The notes beneath the pieces are model-generated. The model was not told where the DNA came from and did no database searches. It saw only the letters and a program-made list of their open reading frames with translations. A program made the translations under genes and the position numbers. A stretch of 43,367 bases of DNA from [Eubacterium] saphenum. Lineage in GTDB: Bacteria > Bacillota > Clostridia > Lachnospirales > Anaerotignaceae. Position 1 is the first letter of the stretch; every line of letters begins with the position of its first letter. Location of the stretch: contig SFGI01000018.1 in the NCBI GenBank assembly GCA_004557645.1, positions 1 through 43,367 of the forward strand, read 5' to 3'. Positions 15,079-23,035 of the stretch are shown piece by piece.

Positions 15079-15480
15079 ATGGCAAAGAAAACTGTGAAAA
15101 AGGCAACAACTCGCAGACGCCGTGATAAAAGAAAAGTAGAACGTGGCCAGGCTCATATCCAGTCCACTTTCAATAATACAATCGTTACAATTACTGATGC
15201 AGTAGGTAATGCTCTGTCTTGGGCAAGTGCTGGTCAGCTGGGCTTTAGAGGTTCCAGAAAATCCACACCTTATGCAGCACAGATGGCTGCAGATACAGCT
15301 GCAAAAGCTGCTTCCGACTACGGTCTGAAGACAATCGAAGTATTCGTTAAAGGCCCCGGTAGCGGCCGTGAAGCTGCAATTCGTGCTCTGCAGGCAGCAG
15401 GCCTGGATGTAACACTTATCAAAGACGTTACACCCGTTCCTCACAACGGTTGCAGACCACCCAAACGCAGAAGAGTATAA
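15079..15480 (+). CDS. rpsK: 30S ribosomal protein S11
   Basis: S11 (133 aa) is on the 30S platform near the E site. Key segments are HIQSTFNNTIVTITDAVGNALSW, FRGSRKSTPYAAQMAADTAAK and the C-terminal TPVPHNGCRPPKRRRV. The ATG at 15079 yields the usual basic MAKK start and has TAAGGAGG upstream; the earlier TTG at 15070 is unlikely. It follows rpsM by 29 bases. Confidence 0.98.
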   Translation: MAKKTVKKATTRRRRDKRKVERGQAHIQSTFNNTIVTITDAVGNALSWASAGQLGFRGSRKSTPYAAQMAADTAAKAASDYGLKTIEVFVKGPGSGREAAIRALQAAGLDVTLIKDVTPVPHNGCRPPKRRRV

Positions 15481-15501
15481 CGAATCAGGAGGTGTAGAAC
15501 A

Positions 15502-16104
15502 ATGGCAAGAGATAGAGTTCCCGTACTGAAAAGATGCAGATCCCTGAATCTGGATCCCATCTATCTGGGTATTGATAAAAAATCTAAAAAACAGAATCTG
15601 AGAGCAAACAAAAAAATGTCCGAATACGGCCTTCAGATGAGAGAAAAACAGAAAGCAAAATTCATCTACGGCGTTCTGGAAAAACAGTTCAGAGGCTACT
15701 ATGCACAGGCTGAAAAGATCGCTAAAAAAGAAGGTATCCCCGGTGAAAACCTGCTTATGCTGCTGGAAATGAGACTGGACAACGTAATGTTCCGTCTGGG
15801 CTACGGCAGAACAAGAAAAGAAGCTAGACAGATCGTTCGTCACAAACACGTAACAGTAAATGGTAAGGCAGTAGATATCCCTTCTTACCAGGTTAAGGTT
15901 GGCGATGTGATCGAAGTAAAAGAAAAATACAAAACAATCCAGAGATACAAAGACGTTCTGGCTGTAACAGAAGGCAGAATCGTTCCCGAATGGCTGTCCG
16001 CTAACCACGATGCACTGAGCGGCACAGTTCTGGCAAAACCCACAAGAGCACAGATCGATGTTCCCGTTGAAGAAACACTGATCGTCGAACTGTACTCCAA
16101 ATAA
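15502..16104 (+). CDS. rpsD: 30S ribosomal protein S4
   Basis: S4 (200 aa) nucleates 30S assembly and controls alpha operon translation in several bacteria. The C-terminal S4 RNA-binding domain (residues about 90-150) contains LLEMRLDNVMFRLGYGRTRKEARQIVRHKHVTVNG. The N-terminal region has only one cysteine, so it is the zinc-free C-minus form. A TCAGGAGG site precedes the ATG. Its possible target is the leader at 14441-14680. Confidence 0.97.
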   Translation: MARDRVPVLKRCRSLNLDPIYLGIDKKSKKQNLRANKKMSEYGLQMREKQKAKFIYGVLEKQFRGYYAQAEKIAKKEGIPGENLLMLLEMRLDNVMFRLGYGRTRKEARQIVRHKHVTVNGKAVDIPSYQVKVGDVIEVKEKYKTIQRYKDVLAVTEGRIVPEWLSANHDALSGTVLAKPTRAQIDVPVEETLIVELYSK

Positions 16105-16135
16105 TCATCGATTGTGCAGTGAAGTCAAAGTAATC

Positions 16136-16160
16136 GCCGTAGGGCTTTTTGCCCTGCGGC
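16136..16160 (+). promoter_or_regulatory. Hairpin between rpsD and rpoA
   Basis: A 10-bp stem (16136-16145 with 16151-16160, one G-T pair) has a TTTTT loop. What follows is not a T-tract, so it is probably not a terminator. It may separate expression of rpoA from the ribosomal genes by processing. Confidence 0.55.
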
Positions 16161-16191
16161 ACTCTATCATAAAAAAGGGAGGTTTGAACGA

Positions 16192-17151
16192 GTGTTTGAA
16201 TTTGAAAAACCTCGCATTGAGATTGCCGAAATGGCACCGGACGGAACATATGGTAAGTTTGTAGTAGAACCCCTGGAAAGAGGGTATGGTACAACTCTGG
16301 GTAACTCCCTGAGAAGAATCCTGCTGTCCTCTTTGCCCGGCGCAGCAGTAAGCAATGTGAAAATTGATGGTGTACTTCATGAGTTTAGCGTGATTCCCGG
16401 CGTGAAAGAAGACGTGACTGAAATCATCCTGAATTTGAAAGGTCTTGCGATCAAAAATACAAGCGAAGGCAATGAGCCTAAAATTGCTTATATCGATGTG
16501 GAAGGCGAAGGTGAAGTCAAAGGTTCCGATATCAAATGCGACAGCGATATTGAAATTCTGAACCCCGATCACCATATCGCAACACTTTCCGGCGGTGCAG
16601 GCAGCAAGCTGTATATGGAGATCACAATCAACAAGGGCCGCGGCTATGTTGGTGCAGACAAAAACAAAAAAGACGATCAGCCAATCGGTATGCTTCCTGT
16701 AGACAGTATTTTCACACCTGTTACAAGAGTAAACTTCCTGGTGGAAAATACACGTGTTGGTCAGATCACTGACTATGACAAACTGTCTTTGGAAGTTTGG
16801 ACAAACGGAACAATCGCACCCGATGACGCTGTAAGCTTCGGCGCGAAGATCCTGAATGAACACCTGAACCTGTTCATTGACCTGTCTGATAATGCGAAAG
16901 ATACTTCTATCATGGTAGAAAAAGAAGAAGGCAAGAAAGAAAAAGTTCTGGAAATGAGCATTGAAGAACTGGATCTGTCTGTACGTTCTTACAACTGCCT
17001 GAAACGTGCTGGTATCAACACAGTAGAAGATCTGGCAAATAAGACAGAAGAAGAAATGATGAAGGTTAGAAACCTTGGACGCAAGTCCCTGGAAGAAGTA
17101 TTGAACAAAATGGCGGAACTGGGTCTTTCCCTGAAGCCTAGTGACGAATGA
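16192..17151 (+). CDS. rpoA: DNA-directed RNA polymerase subunit alpha
   Basis: RpoA (319 aa) dimerises to start polymerase assembly. The N-terminal domain has VEPLERGYGTTLGNSLRRILLSSLPG, a signature of all alpha subunits. The C-terminal domain (about 245-315) has the helix-hairpin-helix SVRSYNCLKRAGINTVEDLANKTEEEMMKVRNLGRKSLEEV, which binds UP elements and activators. GTG at 16192 with GGGAGG upstream is the only start that gives the full N terminus. Confidence 0.98.
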   Translation: MFEFEKPRIEIAEMAPDGTYGKFVVEPLERGYGTTLGNSLRRILLSSLPGAAVSNVKIDGVLHEFSVIPGVKEDVTEIILNLKGLAIKNTSEGNEPKIAYIDVEGEGEVKGSDIKCDSDIEILNPDHHIATLSGGAGSKLYMEITINKGRGYVGADKNKKDDQPIGMLPVDSIFTPVTRVNFLVENTRVGQITDYDKLSLEVWTNGTIAPDDAVSFGAKILNEHLNLFIDLSDNAKDTSIMVEKEEGKKEKVLEMSIEELDLSVRSYNCLKRAGINTVEDLANKTEEEMMKVRNLGRKSLEEVLNKMAELGLSLKPSDE

Positions 17152-17268
17152 TTTCGTCATATAGAGTAAAGTAACTAGTATTTACCGTGTGATTACGGCT
17201 CCACATAAGACCGAAGAAGCAGTGGAGACGGGCTCAGTCATACGGGTATCCATGAGGAGGATTTAACC

Positions 17269-17811
17269 ATGCACGCATCCGGTTATAGAAAACTTGGTAA
17301 AACAACACCCCAGAGAAAAGCTCTGCTGAGAAACCAGGTAACAAATCTGCTGTACCACGGCAAAATCAAAACAACAGAAACAAGAGCGAAAGAAGTAAAA
17401 AGAATCGCTGAAAAACTGATCACACTGGCTGTAAAAGAAAAAGACAACTTCGAAGAAGTTACAGTAACAGCTAAAGTAGCAAAAAAAGACGCTAACGGCA
17501 AACGTGTGAAAGAAGTTGTAAACGGCAAAAAAGTAACAGTTTACGACGAAGTTCAGAAAACAATCAAAAAAGACAAAGCTTCCAGACTGGCAGCTAGAAG
17601 ACAGATCCTGTCTTACCTGTACCCCGTAACAGAAGTTCCTGCTGATGGCAAAAAAATCAGAAAGAACAGCAAAAAAGTTGACATGGCAGCAAAAATGTTC
17701 GATGAAATCGCACCTAAATATGCTGGCAGAAACGGTGGTTACACAAGAATCGTGAAGCTGGGCGCAAGAAAAGGCGACGGCGCAATGGAAGTTATCCTGG
17801 AACTGGTTTAA
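17269..17811 (+). CDS. rplQ: 50S ribosomal protein L17, long form
   Basis: L17 lies near the tunnel exit. The N terminus GYRKLGKTTPQRKALLRNQVTNLLYHGKI and the C-terminal NGGYTRIVKLGARKGDGA are canonical. The protein is 180 aa, while the common bacterial form is about 115-130 aa. The extra length is a Lys/Val-rich stretch at residues about 58-105 that interrupts the core between the KLITLAVKEK helix and LAARRQILSYLY. I believe long forms occur in related Clostridia, but have not checked. ATGAGGAGG is upstream. The 117-bp gap after rpoA has a CTCCAC...GTGGAG stem (17199-17227). Confidence 0.97.
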   Translation: MHASGYRKLGKTTPQRKALLRNQVTNLLYHGKIKTTETRAKEVKRIAEKLITLAVKEKDNFEEVTVTAKVAKKDANGKRVKEVVNGKKVTVYDEVQKTIKKDKASRLAARRQILSYLYPVTEVPADGKKIRKNSKKVDMAAKMFDEIAPKYAGRNGGYTRIVKLGARKGDGAMEVILELV

Positions 17812-17824
17812 TTCCATAAAAAAT

Positions 17825-17855
17825 AAGAGACTTGCAAATGCAAGTCTCTTTTTTT
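17825..17855 (+). terminator. Terminator of the S10-spc-alpha superoperon
   Basis: A 12-bp perfect stem (17825-17836 with 17839-17850) is followed by T7, 13 bases after the rplQ stop. Confidence 0.95.
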
Positions 17856-17880
17856 GTGCCTAGTGGAATGGATAAGTGGA

Positions 17881-17911
17881 AAAGAAAAGACCCCGCATTT
17901 TGCGAGGTCTA
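17881..17911 (-). terminator. Terminator of the minus-strand 66-aa gene
   Basis: On the minus strand AGACC-CGC pairs across one mismatch (17889-17897 with 17903-17911), followed by TTTTCTTTT. It lies 26 bases past the stop of the small gene. Confidence 0.75.
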
Positions 17912-17936
17912 AAAAGGGAGAGATTAGAATTTATTT

Positions 17937-18137
17937 TTACGAAAAATCGGGAGTTGCCGTGTCGAAATCAGCGGCGGAAAGCGCCGCCGCATCCTCCTGT
18001 ACAAGGGTCTGCGCTGCGATGAAAGGCTTTAATGTCTGATGTTCCTGATACATCACGGAGACAGACATCCCAGTGAAAAAGGAAAGGGTAAAAGCTACTG
18101 CTGCAATGGCAGCCAAGTTAGATACGAATTGTTTCAT
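17937..18137 (-). CDS. Small exported or membrane-anchored peptide, unknown
   Basis: A 66-residue product with a short MKQF start, a hydrophobic segment at residues 7-32 (LAAIAAVAFTLSFFTGMSVSV) and an Ala/Asp/Thr-rich hydrophilic C terminus without basic residues. This looks like a type I signal peptide or single membrane anchor with the tail outside. It is supported as real by a perfect AAAGGAGGAG site 8 bases before the ATG, its own terminator and a -10 TATGAT (18194-18199, minus). The promoter has no good -35 but adjoins an 11-bp-phased repeat array, so an activator is likely. No family recognised. Confidence 0.7.
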   Translation of the reverse strand: MKQFVSNLAAIAAVAFTLSFFTGMSVSVMYQEHQTLKPFIAAQTLVQEDAAALSAADFDTATPDFS

Positions 18138-18193
18138 AGATGTCTCCTCCTTTACGTGAGATTTGTGTTTTTATTGTGTTCTTTTGTATTTCT

Positions 18194-18271
18194 ATCATAA
18201 CACAAATCTTTCTTTCGTAGGTTACAGCAGCCTAACAGGTTGGTTACAGGCAGGTTGCAGGAATATTACGG
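18194..18271 (-). promoter_or_regulatory. Promoter with 11-bp-phased direct repeats, likely OmpR-family operator
   Basis: GGTTACAG occurs at 18220 and 18242, GGTTGCAG at 18253, and weaker copies at 18231 (CCTAACAG) and 18264 (TATTACGG). All five are exactly 11 bp apart. Read on the minus strand, the array ends at the -35 position of the TATGAT promoter (18194-18199) of the 66-aa gene. Direct repeats with one-turn spacing next to a weak -35 are the usual target of OmpR/PhoB-type activators. The regulator is unknown. Confidence 0.6.
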
Positions 18272-18379
18272 GGACATGTCAAAAAACGAACATTTTTCTT
18301 AAGGTGAAGATTTGGAAGATGCTGGAAGGGAATGTTCCGATACAATAGGGGAGAAAACGCGGCAATTCTGCCGTTTCTA

Positions 18380-18408
18380 TTGACTTTTTGGCGAAAAAAA
18401 CGTATCAT
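18380..18408 (+). promoter_or_regulatory. Sigma-A promoter of the ecfA1 operon
   Basis: TTGACT at 18380-18385 and TATCAT at 18403-18408 are 17 bp apart. A 6-bp hairpin (18447-18452 with 18456-18461) lies in the short leader before the ecfA1 ribosome binding site. Confidence 0.85.
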
Positions 18409-18479
18409 ATCGATAGCTGTGAGCATTTATGCCATGGACTTTGGAAGGCAGAAAATCTGCCATAGAAATAGGTGAAAAT

Positions 18480-19346
18480 ATGAAAATGGTGAAGGCCGAA
18501 GGTCTGACTTATGAATACACCAAAGTGATAGAAACCGACCACGGCACCGAAGAACATAGAGTGGCTGCCTTGAAGCAGGTGGACATCGAAATCGAAAAAG
18601 GGGAGTTTGTTGTGGTTTTGGGTCACAATGGCTCCGGTAAATCTACATTTGCCAAGCATATCAATGCGCTGCTGCAGCCTACAGGCGGAACCCTTTGGGT
18701 AAAAGGCATGAACACACAGGAAGAAGGTCATGTTTGGGATATTCGCCAGAGTGCGGGTATGGTATTCCAGAACCCCGATAACCAGCTGGTTGCAACAGTG
18801 GTAGAGGAAGACATCGCATTTGGCCCCGAAAATATGGGGGTTCCTTCTGAAGAAATCAGAATACGGGTGGATGAAGCCCTAGAAACAGTACGCATGAGCG
18901 AATTTGCTGCGTATACGCCCTCCAAGCTTTCCGGTGGGCAGAAGCAGAGAATCGCCATCGCAGGCGTGCTGGCTATGAAGCCTGACTGTATCGTTTTGGA
19001 CGAGCCTACAGCCATGCTGGACCCCGTAGGCCGCAGAGATGTTATGGAAACCATTGAGCGTTTGAATAAAGAAGAAGGCATTACCATCATCCTCATCACC
19101 CATTATATGGACGAAGCAGTTCGTGGGGATAGAGTATATGTCATCGATGACGGCGACCTGGTGATGCAGGGAACGCCCAGAGAAATTTTTGTGCAGGTGG
19201 ATAAACTGAAAGAGTACGGGCTGGACGTACCTCAGGTGACAGAAGTCACCTATCTGCTGCGAAAAGAGGGTATCGATCTGCCCGCAGATATTTTAACGAT
19301 CGAAGAAATGGTAGGTGCAGTATGTCAATTAAAATCAACCATTTGA
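18480..19346 (+). CDS. ecfA1: ECF transporter ATPase EcfA1
   Basis: EcfA1 (288 aa) is one of the two ABC ATPases that energise energy-coupling-factor uptake of vitamins such as riboflavin, biotin or folate. Walker A GHNGSGKS is at residues 48-55, the Q-loop follows in MVFQNPDNQLV, the signature is SGGQKQRIAIAG, and Walker B is CIVLDEPTAMLD. ATG 18480 has an AGGTG site; an upstream ATG at 18432 lies before the hairpin and adds unconserved residues. It overlaps ecfA2 by 25 bases. No substrate-binding S component is in this window. Confidence 0.95.
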   Translation: MKMVKAEGLTYEYTKVIETDHGTEEHRVAALKQVDIEIEKGEFVVVLGHNGSGKSTFAKHINALLQPTGGTLWVKGMNTQEEGHVWDIRQSAGMVFQNPDNQLVATVVEEDIAFGPENMGVPSEEIRIRVDEALETVRMSEFAAYTPSKLSGGQKQRIAIAGVLAMKPDCIVLDEPTAMLDPVGRRDVMETIERLNKEEGITIILITHYMDEAVRGDRVYVIDDGDLVMQGTPREIFVQVDKLKEYGLDVPQVTEVTYLLRKEGIDLPADILTIEEMVGAVCQLKSTI

Positions 19347-20179
19347 CCCATGTATATAACGAAGGGACGACCTTCGAAAAAGTGGCACTGAACGATGTGA
19401 ATATCGAGATCCAGACCGGGGAATTTATTGGTCTGATCGGTCACACCGGTTCCGGCAAGTCCACGCTGATCCAGCACCTGAATGGCATTATTTCCCCCAC
19501 CAGTGGCGAAATTTTGCTGGATAATGAAAATATCCATAAAGACAAAGCAAAGCTGAAAGAAGTACGCAGACGCATCGGTCTGGCCTTCCAGTATCCGGAA
19601 TATCAGCTTTTTGAAATGACAGTGTATAAAGACGTTGCCTTTGGTCCTACGAATCTGGGCTGGACAAAAGAACAGATCCACGAAAGCGTCGTTGCTGCAC
19701 TGGATATCGTAGGCATCAGCCCTGAGCTTTATGAAAAATCTCCCTTCGAGCTTTCCGGTGGGCAGAAACGCCGCGTGGCTATTGCCGGGGTTTTGGCGAT
19801 GAACCCGGAAGTCCTTATTTTGGACGAGCCAACAGCGGGTCTGGACCCCAAGGGTCGGGATGAGATCCTGGCGGCCATCCGCAAACTGCATGAAGAAAGA
19901 GGCATCACAGTCATTCTGGTAAGCCACAGCATGGAAGATGTGGCGAAGCTGGTGGACCGTATCATCGTGATGCACAGAGGACAGGTAGCTATGACAGGTA
20001 CGCCCAGACAAATTTTCTCCCACCCTATGGAACTGGAAAAAATGGGACTGGCGGCACCGCAGGTGAGCTACGTTTTTGCAAAGCTGAAGGAAATGGGCTA
20101 TGATGTGCCCACAGACGTTTACACTGTGGAAGAAGCCAAGGAAGCCCTGTTGAAATTGGTAAAGCAGGTGAAAGCATGA
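19322..20179 (+). CDS. ecfA2: ECF transporter ATPase EcfA2
   Basis: EcfA2 (285 aa) pairs with EcfA1. Walker A GHTGSGKS is at residues 40-47, then FQYPEYQLFEMTVYKDVAFGP, the signature SGGQKRRVAIAG and Walker B LILDEPTAGLDP. The start lies in the 3' end of ecfA1, with GTAGGTG upstream, and its stop overlaps the ecfT ATG. The order EcfA1-EcfA2-EcfT is the standard Firmicutes group II ECF module that can serve many S components. Confidence 0.95.
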   Translation: MSIKINHLTHVYNEGTTFEKVALNDVNIEIQTGEFIGLIGHTGSGKSTLIQHLNGIISPTSGEILLDNENIHKDKAKLKEVRRRIGLAFQYPEYQLFEMTVYKDVAFGPTNLGWTKEQIHESVVAALDIVGISPELYEKSPFELSGGQKRRVAIAGVLAMNPEVLILDEPTAGLDPKGRDEILAAIRKLHEERGITVILVSHSMEDVAKLVDRIIVMHRGQVAMTGTPRQIFSHPMELEKMGLAAPQVSYVFAKLKEMGYDVPTDVYTVEEAKEALLKLVKQVKA

Positions 20180-21000
20180 TTAGAGACATTACCATCGGTC
20201 AGTATTATCCTGCGGAATCTCCCATTCACAGAATGGACGCTAGGCTGAAACTGACTGTCACATTTATTTTTATCGTAACATTATTTTTGGTCAATACCTT
20301 TATTGGCTATTTATTCGTCATTGCCTCTATGGCGCTGGTGATCAAAGCATCCAAGGTGCCTTTGAAATTTATGCTCAAAGGGCTGAAAAGTATCATGATC
20401 ATCATTTTATTTACGGCATTTATCAACCTGTTCATGACACGGGGGGAAACTGTGCTGGTGCAGGTGGGCATTTTCAGCATCACCATGGAGGGTGTGCTTT
20501 TGGCAATTAAAATGTGCGTACGACTGGTATTGTTGATCGTTGGGTCTTCGATTCTGACATTGACAACAACACCCATCCAACTGACGGATGCCATCGAATA
20601 CATCCTGAAGCCCTTCAAAAAAATTGGTGTGCCTGCCCATGAGATCGCTATGATGATGACCATTGCCCTGCGTTTTATTCCTACGCTGCTGGATGAAACA
20701 GACAAGATCATGAAAGCGCAGCAGGCAAGGGGGGCCGATTTTGATACCGGCAACCTGATCCAGAAGGCAAAAGCCCTGATCCCGATTCTGGTGCCTTTGT
20801 TTATCTCGGCTTTCCGCAGAGCGGAGGAACTGGCTATGGCCATGGAAGCAAGATGCTATCATGGGGATGAACACCGTACTAGAATGAATATGATGAAGAT
20901 GAAGGGCAGCGATTACCGTGCGGCAGGAATGGCGGCGGCTTATGCTGTAGTCATCATTGGGCTGCGTTTTGTGGCAAAGGCAGTGCCTTTTATCATTTAA
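20176..21000 (+). CDS. ecfT: ECF transporter transmembrane protein EcfT
   Basis: EcfT (274 aa) is the membrane scaffold that couples the ATPases to the S component. It begins IGQYYPAESPIHRMDARLKL, a typical EcfT start, and has four to five hydrophobic segments. Two coupling-helix motifs are visible: QQARGADFD near residue 182 and AMEARCYHG near residue 225. The ATG overlaps the ecfA2 TGA (ATGA). A terminator follows. Confidence 0.95.
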   Translation: MIRDITIGQYYPAESPIHRMDARLKLTVTFIFIVTLFLVNTFIGYLFVIASMALVIKASKVPLKFMLKGLKSIMIIILFTAFINLFMTRGETVLVQVGIFSITMEGVLLAIKMCVRLVLLIVGSSILTLTTTPIQLTDAIEYILKPFKKIGVPAHEIAMMMTIALRFIPTLLDETDKIMKAQQARGADFDTGNLIQKAKALIPILVPLFISAFRRAEELAMAMEARCYHGDEHRTRMNMMKMKGSDYRAAGMAAAYAVVIIGLRFVAKAVPFII

Positions 21001-21007
21001 GAGACGA

Positions 21008-21035
21008 AGCACTCTCCGCTGGAGGGTGCTTTTTC
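21008..21035 (+). terminator. Terminator after ecfT
   Basis: Ten-base-pair stem (21008-21017 with 21021-21030, one G-T pair) followed by T5. Confidence 0.85.
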
Positions 21036-21079
21036 AAAAATGGTTTCCGTTTTTTGCACCATGGGCATAAGGAGGATGT

Positions 21080-21838
21080 ATGGATTTGAAGCGGATATTA
21101 TTAACAATCGCATACGATGGGACGAAGTATTCCGGCTGGCAGAAACAGAAAAACCCCGAAGTCATCACGGTAGAGGGGGAACTGACAAAAGCCCTGCGGC
21201 AGCTGTTCAAAGACCCGGAACTGGAATGTATTGGTGCAAGCCGTACGGATGCAGGCGTTCATGCTTTGGGGCAGCGGGCGGTCATCGATGTGGAAACGAC
21301 TATCCCTGTGGAAAAGATTCCTCTGGCGATTCGTTCTTTACTGCCGTCGGATATTATTATAACGAAGGCGGAGGAGGTTCCGGCGGAATTCCATCCTCGT
21401 TTTGACTGTGTAAAAAAGACCTATGAATATCGTTTCTGGAATGCCCCGGTGAAGAACCCCAAGGAACGGCTGTATTCTGCTTATGTGCAGAAGCCTTTGG
21501 ATATGGATAAAATGAATGAGGGGGCGAAAGCCTTTTTGGGGACTCATGATTTTGCGGCCTTCTGCGCTGCAGGGGCGCAGGTTTCCACTACGGTCAGAAC
21601 CATTTTCGACTGCCACGTGGAACGCTCCGGAGAGAGCGTGCGGATACTGGTGACGGGGGACGGCTTCCTTTATAATATGGTGCGTATCATTGCGGGGACG
21701 CTGCTGGCAGTCGGCATGGGGAAAATCCCGCCTGAAAAGGTAGCGGGCATCATCGAAAGCAAAGACCGCGCCAAAGCGGGGCAGACGGCAGAGCCCCAAG
21801 GGCTGACGTTGCTGGAGATTTTTTATGATCTTCCTTGA
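21080..21838 (+). CDS. truA: tRNA pseudouridine38-40 synthase TruA
   Basis: TruA (252 aa) isomerises uridines 38-40 in the tRNA anticodon stem-loop. ILLTIAYDGTKYSGWQKQ is the family N terminus. The catalytic Asp57 lies in ASRTDAGVHA, and FLYNMVRIIAGTLL is the C-terminal conserved helix. An AAGGAGG site (21069-21075) serves ATG 21080. The ecf-truA-rplM-rpsI order is common in Firmicutes, but the ecfT terminator and the promoter at 21856 suggest truA is mostly expressed by readthrough or a weak promoter of its own. Confidence 0.97.
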   Translation: MDLKRILLTIAYDGTKYSGWQKQKNPEVITVEGELTKALRQLFKDPELECIGASRTDAGVHALGQRAVIDVETTIPVEKIPLAIRSLLPSDIIITKAEEVPAEFHPRFDCVKKTYEYRFWNAPVKNPKERLYSAYVQKPLDMDKMNEGAKAFLGTHDFAAFCAAGAQVSTTVRTIFDCHVERSGESVRILVTGDGFLYNMVRIIAGTLLAVGMGKIPPEKVAGIIESKDRAKAGQTAEPQGLTLLEIFYDLP

Positions 21839-21855
21839 TTTTTCAAAGAAATCTC

Positions 21856-21884
21856 TTGACATGGTGAAAACGGAAGATTATAAT
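21856..21884 (+). promoter_or_regulatory. Consensus sigma-A promoter of rplM-rpsI
   Basis: Perfect TTGACA (21856-21861), 17-bp spacer, perfect TATAAT (21879-21884). Confidence 0.95.
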
Positions 21885-22060
21885 ATAAGGGCTGTTGATA
21901 TGATTTTAAGGCTGAAATCAGCTTTAAATATATGTTTCTCAAGGTGGGACCCAATAAGTTATGCAGGCGAAAGCAGGCATAATGGAGATCGACCATATCC
22001 TTCCTGCGGTATGGCGAAGTCAACGGGTCAAACAAAATATTATGACAGGAGGTAAAAACC
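21885..22060 (+). ncRNA. L13-type ribosomal protein leader
   Basis: This leader lies between a consensus promoter and rplM. It holds an 11-bp hairpin at 21905-21928. A second hairpin pairs TTATGC (21959-21964) with GCATAA (21976-21981) through a small AG/AG internal loop, closed by GC-GAAA-GC. Firmicutes rplM genes commonly carry an autoregulatory L13 leader at this position. The family assignment is from position and general shape. Confidence 0.7.
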
Positions 22061-22498
22061 ATGAGAACTACTTACATCGCTAAAGAAGCGGACATCGTAA
22101 AAAAGTGGTACGTGATCGACGCTGAAGGCGTAACACTGGGCCGTCTGGCTTCTGAAGTTGCAAACATTCTGAGAGGTAAAAACAAACCTCAGTACGCACC
22201 CAACGCTGACATGGGCGACTATGTGATCATCGTGAATGCGGAAAAAGTTGCTGTTACAGGTAAAAAACTGGAACAGAAAATGTATCGTCACCACAGCGGT
22301 TGGACAGGCGGTCTGAAAGAAACAAGACTGGACAAAATGCTGGAAACACATCCCGAAAGAGTAATCGAACATGCTGTAAAAGGTATGCTTCCTAAAAATG
22401 CTCTGGGCAGAAAGATGTTCGGCAAACTGCATGTATATGCTGGCGCAGAACACCCTCATGCAGCACAGAAACCCGAAACACTGGAATTCAAATTTTAA
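22061..22498 (+). CDS. rplM: 50S ribosomal protein L13
   Basis: L13 (145 aa) is an early 50S assembly protein. WYVIDAEGVTLGRLASEVANILRGK, YAPNADMGDYVIIVNAEKVAVTGKK and the AVKGMLPKNALGRKMFGKLHVYAG segment are diagnostic. CAGGAGG lies 8 bases upstream of ATG. It forms an operon with rpsI, 18 bases downstream, as almost always in bacteria, and may bind its own leader. Confidence 0.98.
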   Translation: MRTTYIAKEADIVKKWYVIDAEGVTLGRLASEVANILRGKNKPQYAPNADMGDYVIIVNAEKVAVTGKKLEQKMYRHHSGWTGGLKETRLDKMLETHPERVIEHAVKGMLPKNALGRKMFGKLHVYAGAEHPHAAQKPETLEFKF

Positions 22499-22516
22499 TC
22501 GGAGGAGGAAAGCATA

Positions 22517-22909
22517 ATGGCAGCAGCTAGATATTACGGCACAGGCAGAAGAAAATCTTCCGTAGCTAGAGTATACCTGGTACCCGGCAACGGTAAAATC
22601 ACAATCAACAAAAGAGACATCGACGAATATTTCGGTCTGGAAACACTGAAAGTTATCGTTCGTCAGCCTCTGGAACTGACAGAAACAGCAGCTAAATTCG
22701 ACGTTCTGGTTAACGTTTGCGGCGGCGGCTTCACAGGTCAGGCAGGTGCAATCAGACACGGTATCTCCAGAGCACTGCTTCAGGCAGATGGCGACTACAG
22801 ACCTTCCCTGAAAAAAGCAGGCTTCCTGACAAGAGACCCTCGTATGAAAGAAAGAAAGAAACCCGGTCTCAAAGCAGCGAGAAGAGCACCTCAGTTCTCC
22901 AAGAGATAA
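22517..22909 (+). CDS. rpsI: 30S ribosomal protein S9
   Basis: S9 (130 aa) contacts the P-site tRNA with its C-terminal tail. YYGTGRRKSSVARVYLVPGNGKITIN at the N terminus, GGGFTGQAGAIRHGISRALL in the middle and the basic tail ending APQFSKR are signatures. The final Lys-Arg needed for tRNA contact is present. GGAGGAGG is upstream of the ATG. Terminator follows. Confidence 0.98.
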   Translation: MAAARYYGTGRRKSSVARVYLVPGNGKITINKRDIDEYFGLETLKVIVRQPLELTETAAKFDVLVNVCGGGFTGQAGAIRHGISRALLQADGDYRPSLKKAGFLTRDPRMKERKKPGLKAARRAPQFSKR

Positions 22910-22942
22910 TCGGTTCTCTGCGAACATATTGCAAATCAAAAG

Positions 22943-22974
22943 GCTCAGAGTATTTATACTCTGGGCTTTTTCTT
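22943..22974 (+). terminator. Terminator of rplM-rpsI
   Basis: Ten-base-pair stem (22943-22952 with 22957-22966), TTTA loop, then TTTTTCTTTTT. Confidence 0.93.
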
Positions 22975-23035
22975 TTTGCTGGAAATCGGAAGTGAGATTC
23001 TGTATAATATAGAAAAATCAGAAAGGGGTGGAGAA

